Assembly: GCA_029268325.1 (NCBI GenBank)
Contig: JAJUGC010000024.1
Location: 1 to 12,345, forward strand
Length of the DNA: 12,345 bases
Direction of reading: 5' to 3'
From: Gammaproteobacteria bacterium
Lineage (GTDB): Bacteria; Pseudomonadota; Gammaproteobacteria; Pseudomonadales; Oleiphilaceae
In this document: in pieces, positions 6,671 through 12,345 of the stretch
How positions within the stretch are numbered: position 1 is the stretch's first letter
How the letters are laid out: the number at the start of each line of letters is the position of its first letter
Notes under the pieces: generated by a model
Told to the model about the DNA's origin: nothing
Database searches by the model: none
What the model saw: only the letters and a program-made list of their open reading frames with translations
Translations under genes and position numbers: made by a program

Positions 6671-8632
6671 ATGCTTAATCCCGACGCACTCAATCAGCTC
6701 AAACAACTCAAACAGGAAATCCGTGCCTCCAAGGAAGTTTTCGAAGGCACCGTCAAAGGCACACCCTCCCGCTTCGGTTTCGTGGTTCTCGATGATGGCC
6801 GCGAATGCTTCCTGCCTCCCGATGAGATGCAGAAAGTCTTCCCGGGCGACCGGGTTCAGGTAGAGCTGAACAAGGACGAGAAAGGCCGCGATACCGCCGT
6901 GGTGGACAAACTACTGAACTCCTCCCTGAAAGAGTTCGTGGGCCGCTATGTGGAAAAAGGCACTGCCCATTTTGTGGAGCCTGACGTTAATAACCTGTCC
7001 CGCTGGCTGTATGTGCCGCCGGATCGCCGCAAAGGGGCAAAGGCCGGTGACCTGGTGCGCTGCAAGGTATTGCAGCACCCGTTTCGTTCCGGCAAGGCGC
7101 AGGTGGCGGTCCTGAGCCTGATTGGTACCGAGCAGGACTTGGGCATCGAAGGCCGCTATGTGCTGGAGAAGTACAACCTTTCCCAAACCTGGCCCGAAGC
7201 GGTGGAACAAGAGCTGGCCAACCTTTCAGAAGAGATGTTGAGCCGTGAACTGGCGGAACGGGCCGATCTGCGCGACTGGCCCTTCGTCACCGTGGACTCC
7301 GAATCCACCCAGGATATGGATGACGCCCTCTGCGCCGATGTCGTGGAAGATGGCTGGCACCTGCACGTCGCCATTGCCGACCCGACCAGCCTGGTCAAGG
7401 AAGGCGGCGCCCTGGACCAGGAAGCCTTCAAGCGGGCCAGCTCGTTTTACTTTCCAGATCGCGTACTGCCCATGCTGCCTCCGCGACTGGCCAACGAACT
7501 CTGTTCGTTAAAGCCGGGCCTGGATCGCCTGGCCCTGGTGTGCAGCATGCACATCACCCACGCCGGCGAAATCGCCAGCTATGAGCTGAAGGAAGCGGTG
7601 ATCCATTCCAAGGCCAAATTGAGCTATCACGAAGTGGCCGCCTTTCTCGCCGACCAAGGGAGCAAGCGGGCCCTGCGCAACGCCGGCGAGGATCTGCACG
7701 AACTGGTGGACCGTTTGCACGCCATCCAGAGCGCCCTGCGACAAAACCGTCAGGCCAATGCCTTGCTGGTGGATGACCGCCCGGACTACTACATCCGCCT
7801 CAACGAGCGCATGAAGATCGAGCGGATCGACCGCAGTGAGACCAACCAGGCCCATAACCTGGTGGAAGAGTGCATGGTGGCGGCCAACCGGTGCGCCGCG
7901 GAGTTTCTGGCCGGCCTGGACTGCCCCGGCATTTTCGTGGTCCACCCCGGTTTCCGGGCCGACCGACTGGAGCAGATCCAGCAGATTGCCCGGGAGCAAT
8001 TGCCGGATTTCGATACCGACCGCCTCATCCAGTGGCAGGGTTTCCGGGACTTCATGCAGCGCCTGACCAGCCTGGAATCCCCTTATCCCCTGAAAGCGAT
8101 TGCCTCGCGCCTGCTGACCCGCAGCCTGCTAGATCGGGAGCCCGCGCCTCATTTCGGCATGGGCCTGCCCTGCTATACCACCTTCACCTCCCCCATTCGC
8201 AAGTATAACGACCTGGTGGTGCACCGCCTGATCAAGGCCAAACTGAGAAACCGCAAGCCGACCCAGGTAGAGCCCCAATGGCTGGAGCAGCTGCAGGAAA
8301 CCCTGCGCAACGGCCGCCAGGGCGTCAACGAAATGGAGCAGTGGCTGAAATGCCAGTATGCCCAACAGCTCGAGGGGCAGAGCTTCAGCGGCCGGATTGT
8401 CCAGGTCAACGGCGCCGGTTTTCAGGTGCGGCTCGACGACAACGGCCTGGAGGGCTTTGTCAACCTGGCGGAGAGCGGCGAGAAATTCAGTTTCGATCCG
8501 ATCTACCTGGAGCATCGCAACGAACAGACCCGTTTCTGCCTGGAACAGCCACTCCAAGTGACCATCAGTGGGGTGGACATGAAGCGTCGGCAAATCCAGT
8601 TGAAACTGGCCGGTCAAGCCAGCCAGGATTGA
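6671..8632 (+). CDS. rnb: RNase II-type 3'-5' exoribonuclease
   Basis: This 653-aa enzyme degrades single-stranded RNA processively from the 3' end in the cytoplasm. An N-terminal OB-fold region (about 25-150) precedes the RNB catalytic domain (about 190-520), and an S1 RNA-binding domain ends the protein (about 570-650, starting at FSGRIVQVNGAGF). The metal-binding aspartates lie in VDSESTQDMDDAL: Asp209, Asp215, Asp217 and Asp218, with the same spacing as Asp201/207/209/210 of E. coli RNase II. The conserved FTSPIRKYNDLVVHRLI near the end of RNB supplies the catalytic arginine. Length fits RNase II (644 aa in E. coli); RNase R is usually over 750 aa with a basic tail, which is lacking here. 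The ATG fits the family N-terminus, although the Shine-Dalgarno signal is weak. It is transcribed alone, with a MITE-like element downstream. RNB-family identity is certain; the symbol is slightly less so. Confidence 0.93.
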   Translation: MLNPDALNQLKQLKQEIRASKEVFEGTVKGTPSRFGFVVLDDGRECFLPPDEMQKVFPGDRVQVELNKDEKGRDTAVVDKLLNSSLKEFVGRYVEKGTAHFVEPDVNNLSRWLYVPPDRRKGAKAGDLVRCKVLQHPFRSGKAQVAVLSLIGTEQDLGIEGRYVLEKYNLSQTWPEAVEQELANLSEEMLSRELAERADLRDWPFVTVDSESTQDMDDALCADVVEDGWHLHVAIADPTSLVKEGGALDQEAFKRASSFYFPDRVLPMLPPRLANELCSLKPGLDRLALVCSMHITHAGEIASYELKEAVIHSKAKLSYHEVAAFLADQGSKRALRNAGEDLHELVDRLHAIQSALRQNRQANALLVDDRPDYYIRLNERMKIERIDRSETNQAHNLVEECMVAANRCAAEFLAGLDCPGIFVVHPGFRADRLEQIQQIAREQLPDFDTDRLIQWQGFRDFMQRLTSLESPYPLKAIASRLLTRSLLDREPAPHFGMGLPCYTTFTSPIRKYNDLVVHRLIKAKLRNRKPTQVEPQWLEQLQETLRNGRQGVNEMEQWLKCQYAQQLEGQSFSGRIVQVNGAGFQVRLDDNGLEGFVNLAESGEKFSFDPIYLEHRNEQTRFCLEQPLQVTISGVDMKRRQIQLKLAGQASQD

Positions 8633-8696
8633 CCGGGCGCACGGCGCTCAGAGCAATCTCGGCTATACTTGCTGGAATTCTCAAGCCAGACTCTTC

Positions 8697-8788
8697 AGAA
8701 CCTATTTCAGAGAAGTCCCGGGCGGCATCAACGGGCCGCCCTGTACGGCCCTCACGGAGGCGAGGCCTGCCCTGTTAAAATAGGCTCT
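8697..8788. repeat. MITE-like element with terminal inverted repeats
   Basis: AGAACCTATTTCAG at 8697-8710 is matched by TTAAAATAGGCTCT at 8775-8788, its reverse complement at 11 of 14 positions (12 counting a G-U pair). The 92-bp unit contains no ORF of note. Its interior can fold into GC-rich stems: GGGCGGC with GCCGCCC, or alternatively GGGCCG with CGGCCC. No convincing target-site duplication is visible. It fills most of the gap between the RNase II and CBS genes. It could be a non-autonomous transposon remnant, or a structured leader or terminator region. Confidence 0.45.
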
Positions 8789-8819
8789 AAGTCGTTTTTC
8801 AGATGGGATAGACACGCCT

Positions 8820-9242
8820 ATGAAACCGAGTAAGGTCGCGGACATCATGGTCCGCAATCTCATCACCTGTAAGGCCAGTGACACCCTCGCCCAGGCCCGG
8901 CAGTTGATGAAGGATGGTCAGGTCCGCCATGTCCCCGTGCTCGATGAGCAAGGACAACTGGTCGGCCTGGTTACCCAACGCGCCATTCTGCGGGAAACCC
9001 TGCTGATTGCCAGCCGTTTCGGCATTGCAGACCTGGAATACCAGGAACAGAAAAAGCTGGTCTCGGAGATCATGGAAGATGATCTCAAGACCATCCCGTC
9101 GGACATGTCGTTGTTAGAGGCCGGCCGCTATTTCACCAAGTGCAAGCAAGGCTGCCTGCCGGTCGTCGATGCTGGGCAGTTGGTCGGCATCATTACCTCA
9201 GCAGACTTTGTGAAGCTCAGCATCAGCCTGCTGGAAGACTAG
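8820..9242 (+). CDS. tandem CBS-domain protein
   Basis: This 140-aa protein is built almost entirely of two CBS repeats, at about 7-58 (VADIMVRNLITCKASDTL ... LVGLVTQRAIL) and 82-135 (VSEIMEDDLKTIPSDMSL ... LVGIITSADFV). They form one Bateman module, which typically binds adenine nucleotides or SAM and acts as an allosteric sensor. No effector domain is fused and no membrane segment is seen, so it should be a cytoplasmic stand-alone sensor acting on an unknown partner. The two repeats are joined by a charged helix (about 60-80). The leader of 187 nt holds the MITE-like element, and no strong Shine-Dalgarno or -35/-10 pair is obvious; TAAAAT at 8776-8781, in the element's right end, is a possible -10. 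It converges with the SDR gene. Domain identity is very secure; ligand and role are unknown. Confidence 0.9.
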   Translation: MKPSKVADIMVRNLITCKASDTLAQARQLMKDGQVRHVPVLDEQGQLVGLVTQRAILRETLLIASRFGIADLEYQEQKKLVSEIMEDDLKTIPSDMSLLEAGRYFTKCKQGCLPVVDAGQLVGIITSADFVKLSISLLED

Positions 9243-9253
9243 TCCAGAAAGCT

Positions 9254-9284
9254 CCGGAGAATACGGGCATTCCGCTTTCTCCGG
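9254..9284. terminator. hairpin in the convergent CBS/SDR gap
   Basis: CCGGAGAA (9254-9261) pairs perfectly with TTCTCCGG (9277-9284). An inner CGG/CCG pair (9264-9266 with 9272-9274) closes a GCATT loop. The hairpin lies in the 49-nt gap between two convergent stop codons, so it may stop transcription from both sides. Neither strand has a long U-tract after it. Confidence 0.5.
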
Positions 9285-9291
9285 GCCGGCC

Positions 9292-10149
9292 TCAGGCGCT
9301 GTCTTTTCCAGCAGCCGATCTCTCTCGCAACAGCCGCTTTTCGCCAATCTTGGCCAGATAGTCCGCCATGTAGGTACTGATCCCTGGCATCAGGTTACCC
9401 ACCTTGGCCAGCCAGCCGCGTGTGTTGGGCACCATGATCTCCACCGGCTTGCGGGGCAGGATCTGCTCAAAGAAGACCCGCTCCATATCCTCCACCGTCA
9501 GCACCTTGCCACCCGAGAAGGTCAGGGCCGCCTCTTTCTGGTAATCCAGTTGCTTGTCGAACATGGCGGTTTTGATCAGATCCGGGCAAACCGTGGTGAC
9601 CTGCACTCCCAAGGGCGCCAGCTCCTGGGCCAGCACCAGTGAAAAGGCCCGCACCCCAAACTTGGCGGAGCTGTAGAGGCCCAGGCCCCGAATGGGCGCC
9701 AGGGCCGCCATGGAGGCAATATTGATGATATGCCCCCGGCCTGCGTCTACCATCCGCTGTGCCGCCACCCGGCTGCCATGGATCACCCCTTTGAGGTTGA
9801 TATCCAGATGCAGGTCCACTTCATCGGCCACGATGTCCTTTAAAAACCCGGGGCGGATGTAACCGGCGTTGTTCACGAGGATATCCAGCCGCCCCCAGTG
9901 TTGGGCGACTTCCTCGGCCAATGCCTCCCAGGCCCGCACATCCCGCACGTCCAAAGCCCTGAGCAGCAACGAGTCAGTCGGCCAGTTCCGCTCCCGAGCG
10001 CGGGTCTGCAAGCCAACTTCGTCGATATCCGTTGCCACGACACGGTAACCGCGCCGTAAGAAAGCATCCGCCAGGTGCAATCCCATGCCGCTGGCACAGC
10101 CAGTCAGCCACACCACTTCTGAGTGATTCATTATTGTTCTCGTCCTCAT
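9292..10149 (-). CDS. SDR family NAD(P)-dependent oxidoreductase
   Basis: This 285-aa classical short-chain dehydrogenase/reductase has a Rossmann fold. Visible motifs are the cofactor loop TGCASGMG (16-23), NNAG (93-96), Asn118, catalytic Ser146 in INIASMAAL, and Tyr159/Lys163 in YSSAK. Asp41 at the end of the second strand (VVATDID) favours NAD(H) over NADP(H). The C-terminus (about 230-285) extends beyond the core with IMVPNTRGWLAKVGNLMP and a basic tail, as in SDRs of about 270-290 aa acting on lipid or hydrophobic substrates. The substrate cannot be read from the sequence. The start is ambiguous: the ATG at 10149 has AAGGA 7 nt upstream; the ATG at 10131 gives a more usual short N-terminus but a worse-placed AGGA; a TTG lies at 10152. 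It follows the Mut7-C gene by 84 nt on the same strand, so co-transcription is possible but not shown. Confidence 0.92.
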   Translation of the reverse strand: MRTRTIMNHSEVVWLTGCASGMGLHLADAFLRRGYRVVATDIDEVGLQTRARERNWPTDSLLLRALDVRDVRAWEALAEEVAQHWGRLDILVNNAGYIRPGFLKDIVADEVDLHLDINLKGVIHGSRVAAQRMVDAGRGHIINIASMAALAPIRGLGLYSSAKFGVRAFSLVLAQELAPLGVQVTTVCPDLIKTAMFDKQLDYQKEAALTFSGGKVLTVEDMERVFFEQILPRKPVEIMVPNTRGWLAKVGNLMPGISTYMADYLAKIGEKRLLRERSAAGKDSA

Positions 10150-10233
10150 CAAAAAGTCCTTGGCATGAAGCCTACTTTAGGCGAAGTGCAGCGGGTACTG
10201 AAGCTTGCTCGTCTCAAAACACACAAATCTTCG

Positions 10234-11007
10234 TTATAAAGACGCCATAAAACGCTGGATGCGGTCGTAATGGGAACCCTGCCAGTAAACCTTGCCACAT
10301 CCCTGACAACGCCAGAGCTCGTCCACCATTTTAGGTACCCCTTCGGGCATGAAAGAGAGCGCCTCTCCCCGACTCAGAGGCAACAGCTCCACGCTGTTGC
10401 AGACCGAGCAACGGTTGAAGAGATCAAACCACTGCTTGAGCTTGAAGTACTCCACCACTTCCCGGAACTGCGCCTTGGGCTGGACGTTGCGCAGCCGGTA
10501 ACCCCAGGTGACCTGGTTGCGCTTGAGCAATCCCACGTCCCGCGTCAGTACCACCCGCTGTTGCTCCCAAGCCAACTCGGCAATACGCGCATCCCCCGGG
10601 TCCGTGGCGCTGTACAGGCAGTCAAACCCGGCCAGGCGCATGTAACGCACCAACGCCCCCAGATGCACATCCAATACAAACGAAGGCTTGCCCTCGGGGA
10701 GAAACGGCAGGCGTGCCTCTTCGGCGTACGGGTCTGGAATCTGGTGATGGGGGTAAACCCGGATTTCATCCTCCGGCCGCAGTTGATGGTTGAAGCCCAC
10801 CCCGTGGCCGTTGACCAGCATCAAAGCCACTTCGGGATGAGGGACACCTAGCGCTTCAAATGCATCCTTGATGGTTTGCCCAAAGCGAAGGTCTCCGTTG
10901 TCCGACACTATTGCCGGTTTTAACCGCTGTCCGAAACGTTGCCGGCGCAGCTCCCGGGGCAGGAAATCATTGAGGCCGCCAAAGAACTGCCAGTAAACCT
11001 GGTGCAC
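10234..11007 (-). CDS. Mut7-C RNase with N-terminal ubiquitin-like domain and zinc ribbon
   Basis: This 257-aa protein fuses an N-terminal ubiquitin/ThiS-like fold (about 1-90, from VYWQFFGGLNDFLP to EDEIRVYPHH) to a Mut7-C domain (about 108-250). Mut7-C is a PIN-like RNase domain first defined at the C-terminus of metazoan Mut-7. Likely acidic active-site residues are Asp113 in FVLDVHLG, Asp139 in DPGDARI and Asp157 in LTRDVGLL. A treble-clef-like zinc ribbon follows, with Cys200-Cys203 and Cys234-Cys237, then the conserved GSHYDRI near the end. I chose the GTG at 11007 because the domain begins there and a strong AGGAGGAGG sits just upstream. The frame stays open for 48 more codons to an ATG at 11151, but that extension has no recognisable domain. 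The cellular target of bacterial members is not established. The family call is strong. Confidence 0.9.
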   Translation of the reverse strand: MHQVYWQFFGGLNDFLPRELRRQRFGQRLKPAIVSDNGDLRFGQTIKDAFEALGVPHPEVALMLVNGHGVGFNHQLRPEDEIRVYPHHQIPDPYAEEARLPFLPEGKPSFVLDVHLGALVRYMRLAGFDCLYSATDPGDARIAELAWEQQRVVLTRDVGLLKRNQVTWGYRLRNVQPKAQFREVVEYFKLKQWFDLFNRCSVCNSVELLPLSRGEALSFMPEGVPKMVDELWRCQGCGKVYWQGSHYDRIQRFMASL

Positions 11008-11008
11008 A

Positions 11009-11017
11009 CCTCCTCCT
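11009..11017 (-). promoter_or_regulatory. Shine-Dalgarno AGGAGGAGG deciding the Mut7-C start
   Basis: Read on the minus strand, AGGAGGAGG lies directly before the GTG at 11007. Taking the upstream AGGAGG copy, the spacing is 4 nt, short but usable. This supports the GTG over the in-frame ATG at 11151. Confidence 0.65.
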
Positions 11018-11053
11018 GTCTGTTCCGAAAATGAGAACCGCCTAGCCTGTATA

Positions 11054-11095
11054 CGGCAATGTCTGCCGCCTGGATTTTTGGCAGCAAAACTGCCA
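11054..11095. promoter_or_regulatory. two inverted repeats in a divergent intergenic region
   Basis: CGGCA-N5-TGCCG (11054-11068) and TGGCAG-N5-CTGCCA (11079-11095) lie side by side between the divergent Mut7-C gene and the small ORF at 11142. Both are perfect dyads. They may be regulator binding sites or hairpins; no -35/-10 pair is clear enough to decide. Confidence 0.35.
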
Positions 11096-11141
11096 GGTTC
11101 GACTATGCTTAATAGCAAACAGTAAACGCCGACTTTAAGAC

Positions 11142-11345
11142 ATGAAGCCATTGCAGTCTCTCTTCACGTCTCTGTTTCATAACGTACTCAGGCAGCCGCC
11201 CCAGCACCTGAACACCACGGCATCCCGCGCTGTGCCCAAGCTCACCCAGCATCAGCCTCCGCCAACGGTGTCCAATTGGCCGCTGGTCGCAGGCCTGGTG
11301 ATGCTCATTCCCCTGATCCTCTCAGTACTGTTCGTTCTCACCTGA
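11142..11345 (+). CDS. possible small tail-anchored membrane protein
   Basis: This is a 67-aa reading frame that I do not recognise. The first 45 or so residues are polar, basic and Pro/Gln-rich (HQPPPTVSNWP near 41-51), and the last 20 form one hydrophobic segment, LVAGLVMLIPLILSVLFVLT, ending at the C-terminus. This predicts a tail anchor with the N-terminus in the cytoplasm. Codon use resembles the neighbours, with many C/G third positions. Against it, there is no good Shine-Dalgarno sequence (only TTAAGA before the ATG), and the promoter is unclear (TATGCT at 11104-11109 lacks a -35). It lies between the divergent Mut7-C gene and the JetA-like gene; any link to either is unproven. It may be real or a chance frame. 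Confidence 0.45.
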   Translation: MKPLQSLFTSLFHNVLRQPPQHLNTTASRAVPKLTQHQPPPTVSNWPLVAGLVMLIPLILSVLFVLT

Positions 11346-11374
11346 TCGCAGGTGTCCATCGACCCGCTGACACC
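11339..11374 (+). terminator. overlapping alternative hairpins after the small ORF
   Basis: CACCTG-ATCG-CAGGTG (11339-11354) is a perfect 6-bp stem with a 4-nt loop over the stop codon of the small ORF. The second stem, GGTGTC (11351-11356) with GACACC (11369-11374), shares GGTG with the first, so only one can form at a time. No U-tract follows. A terminator or attenuator role is possible but weakly supported. Confidence 0.3.
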
Positions 11375-11442
11375 GGTTAGGATGGCGGGCAGACTGATAC
11401 CTCAGGGTTAAGTGCAGCCTGGGCGGCGACCGACGAGCCCCT

Positions 11443-11470
11443 TTGACAGCTTGCCAAGGACTGTCATACT
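11443..11470 (+). promoter_or_regulatory. sigma70-like promoter of the JetA-like gene
   Basis: A perfect -35 box TTGACA (11443-11448) is followed after 16 nt by CATACT (11465-11470), a 4 of 6 match to the -10 consensus. Transcription would start near 11477, about 22 nt before the ATG at 11499. ACGGAG at 11471-11476 would lie upstream of the transcript start, so it is unlikely to serve as the ribosome binding site. Confidence 0.6.
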
Positions 11471-11498
11471 ACGGAGTCCGTTTTTCGATAGTCGTCCC

Positions 11499-12345
11499 AT
11501 GTTCTTCAGCGATTCCCGCACCCAATTCTTCAAGCCCCTGACCAGCAAGTACCGTGAGGTCATGGTGGAATGCCTGCGCCTGCTGTATTTGCGGCTGTAC
11601 TCCACCCTGTCCGACTATGGCCACGCCCTGGATCGGGAACAGGTGATCGACGTGTTCCAGGAAGCCCTGACCCGGGCGCCGGTACTGGAAGGCCAGGAAG
11701 ACGAAAGCCTGGGGCGGTTTCGTTCCGACCGGGAACTGGCCGGCTGGATTCTCAACCAACTGATTGAGCATGGCTGGCTGGAACGGCAACTGGACGAGGC
11801 CACCCTGCAAAGCACCTTCGGCTTCACCCGTCACGGCCGGCTCTTTACCCAGCCCTTCGTGGATACGGACGCCTCGCGCCTGCGCACCCGCCACCGCAAC
11901 ACCCGGAATACCCGCAACGCCCTGGACGCCTTTGTCCAGCATGGCGAGATCCACGACCTGCTGGACGCCTTCGAATATTCCGAGCGGATTATCAGCGACT
12001 TCACCGATGTCATTGCCGAGCTGGACGAGCGTAAGCGCCAGCTGGTGCAGGAAGTGGAAGCCCAGGTCCTGGTGCAGAAGGCCACTGAAGAGTTCTTCGA
12101 GTTCATGGAAAAGCGCTTCCAGCCGGATATCGCCATCCGCCTGTCCGCCGATTCCGTGGAGAAATACCGGGAAGACATTGTTAGCCTGGTCCAGGCCGTC
12201 AAACGCAAACCCAAAGAGTTCAAGGCAGATGCAGAACGGGCCCTGCGACGGATCATGCCCGAGGATCTGCTGGCGCCCGGGCAGTCCTACCTGTTCTTCG
12301 TGCTGGACTCCATCGAGAACCGCCTGCGCAGTGCCTGTGACATCA
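11499..12345 (+). CDS. jetA: JetA/MksF-like kleisin subunit (Wadjet family), 3'-truncated by window edge
   Basis: The frame is open from ATG 11499 to the right edge, giving 282 residues. The N-terminus (FFKPLTSKYREVMVECLRLL, about 10-29) and the predicted winged-helix region to about 120 fit the JetA family (DUF5716). JetA is the MukF/MksF-like kleisin of Wadjet (JetABCD) or MksBEFG SMC complexes, which bind and cut or silence small circular DNA. A basic stretch RTRHRNTRNTRN (129-140) follows, then long charged helices (about 150-205 and 219-252), as expected of the helical middle of a kleisin. No transmembrane segment is seen. The start has no in-frame alternative upstream and a poor Shine-Dalgarno signal, and a good promoter lies just before it, so this is probably the first gene of an operon. 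JetB/MksE, JetC/MksB and JetD/MksG would be expected downstream, outside the window. The family call comes from recognition without a search. Defence versus chromosome-maintenance role is open. Confidence 0.72.
   Translation, partial: MFFSDSRTQFFKPLTSKYREVMVECLRLLYLRLYSTLSDYGHALDREQVIDVFQEALTRAPVLEGQEDESLGRFRSDRELAGWILNQLIEHGWLERQLDEATLQSTFGFTRHGRLFTQPFVDTDASRLRTRHRNTRNTRNALDAFVQHGEIHDLLDAFEYSERIISDFTDVIAELDERKRQLVQEVEAQVLVQKATEEFFEFMEKRFQPDIAIRLSADSVEKYREDIVSLVQAVKRKPKEFKADAERALRRIMPEDLLAPGQSYLFFVLDSIENRLRSACDI

Noticed and set aside
7508..7999. Minus-strand frames opposite the RNase II gene
   Set aside because: Antisense to the catalytic domain and low in recognisable features; treated as shadows.
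8629..8669. TTGACC and TATACT as a promoter for the CBS gene
   Set aside because: The spacer is 29 nt, far beyond the usual 16-18, and no other -35 is found for TATACT.
10270..10851. 193-codon plus-strand frame opposite the Mut7-C gene
   Set aside because: Mirror of a gene with intact catalytic and zinc motifs; no domain of its own.
11469..12256. Minus-strand frames opposite the JetA-like gene
   Set aside because: The plus frame is open to the edge, has a promoter and family features; the minus frames do not.
1..12345. tRNA genes, CRISPR arrays, intact insertion sequences
   Set aside because: No cloverleaf-like block, no regularly spaced repeats and no transposase motif were found on reading both strands.

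Overview
The window is densely coding, G+C-rich bacterial DNA with strong G/C preference at third codon positions. The gene families (CopA with a membrane cupredoxin and a DUF411 protein, AsmA, an NlpC/P60 lipoprotein, RNase II, a Mut7-C RNase and a JetA/MksF-type kleisin), together with lipobox lipoproteins, point to a Gram-negative gammaproteobacterium. The look is that of the Marinobacter/Pseudomonas side of the class. This placement is inferred from family content, not from a marker gene. No rRNA, tRNA, CRISPR array or intact transposase was seen, and no gene-free gap exceeds about 260 bases.

Region 1 (1-2782, + strand) is a copper-handling operon cut by the left edge. It holds the C-terminal three quarters of a Cu(I)-exporting P1B ATPase (CopA), a one-helix membrane-anchored cupredoxin that starts 1 nt after the copA stop, and a secreted DUF411 protein with a CGCC cysteine cluster. 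Together they would move copper out of the cytoplasm and bind it in the periplasm. A hairpin at 2792-2820 separates this block from the next.

Region 2 (2847-6408) concerns the cell envelope. A 787-aa AsmA-family inner-membrane protein is followed 13 nt later by an unrecognised 174-aa lipoprotein. Converging on them from the minus strand is an NlpC/P60 lipoprotein, a putative peptidoglycan endopeptidase.

Region 3 (6409-9242) starts with a divergent promoter region, then an RNase II-type 3'-5' exoribonuclease. A 187-nt intergenic stretch follows that contains a 92-bp element with imperfect terminal inverted repeats (MITE-like), and then a small two-CBS-domain protein.

Region 4 (9292-11007, minus strand) holds a classical SDR dehydrogenase and, upstream of it, a Mut7-C RNase with an N-terminal ubiquitin-like fold and a C-terminal zinc ribbon. 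The SDR gene converges with the CBS gene across a shared hairpin.

Region 5 (11008-12345, + strand) has a dyad-rich divergent region, a possible 67-aa tail-anchored membrane protein, and nested alternative hairpins. A near-consensus sigma70 promoter then precedes the first 282 codons of a JetA/MksF-like protein that runs off the right edge. JetA is the kleisin-like subunit of Wadjet/MksBEFG SMC systems, which act against plasmids. This is the best lead in the window; the partners that would prove it (JetB, JetC, JetD) lie beyond the right edge.
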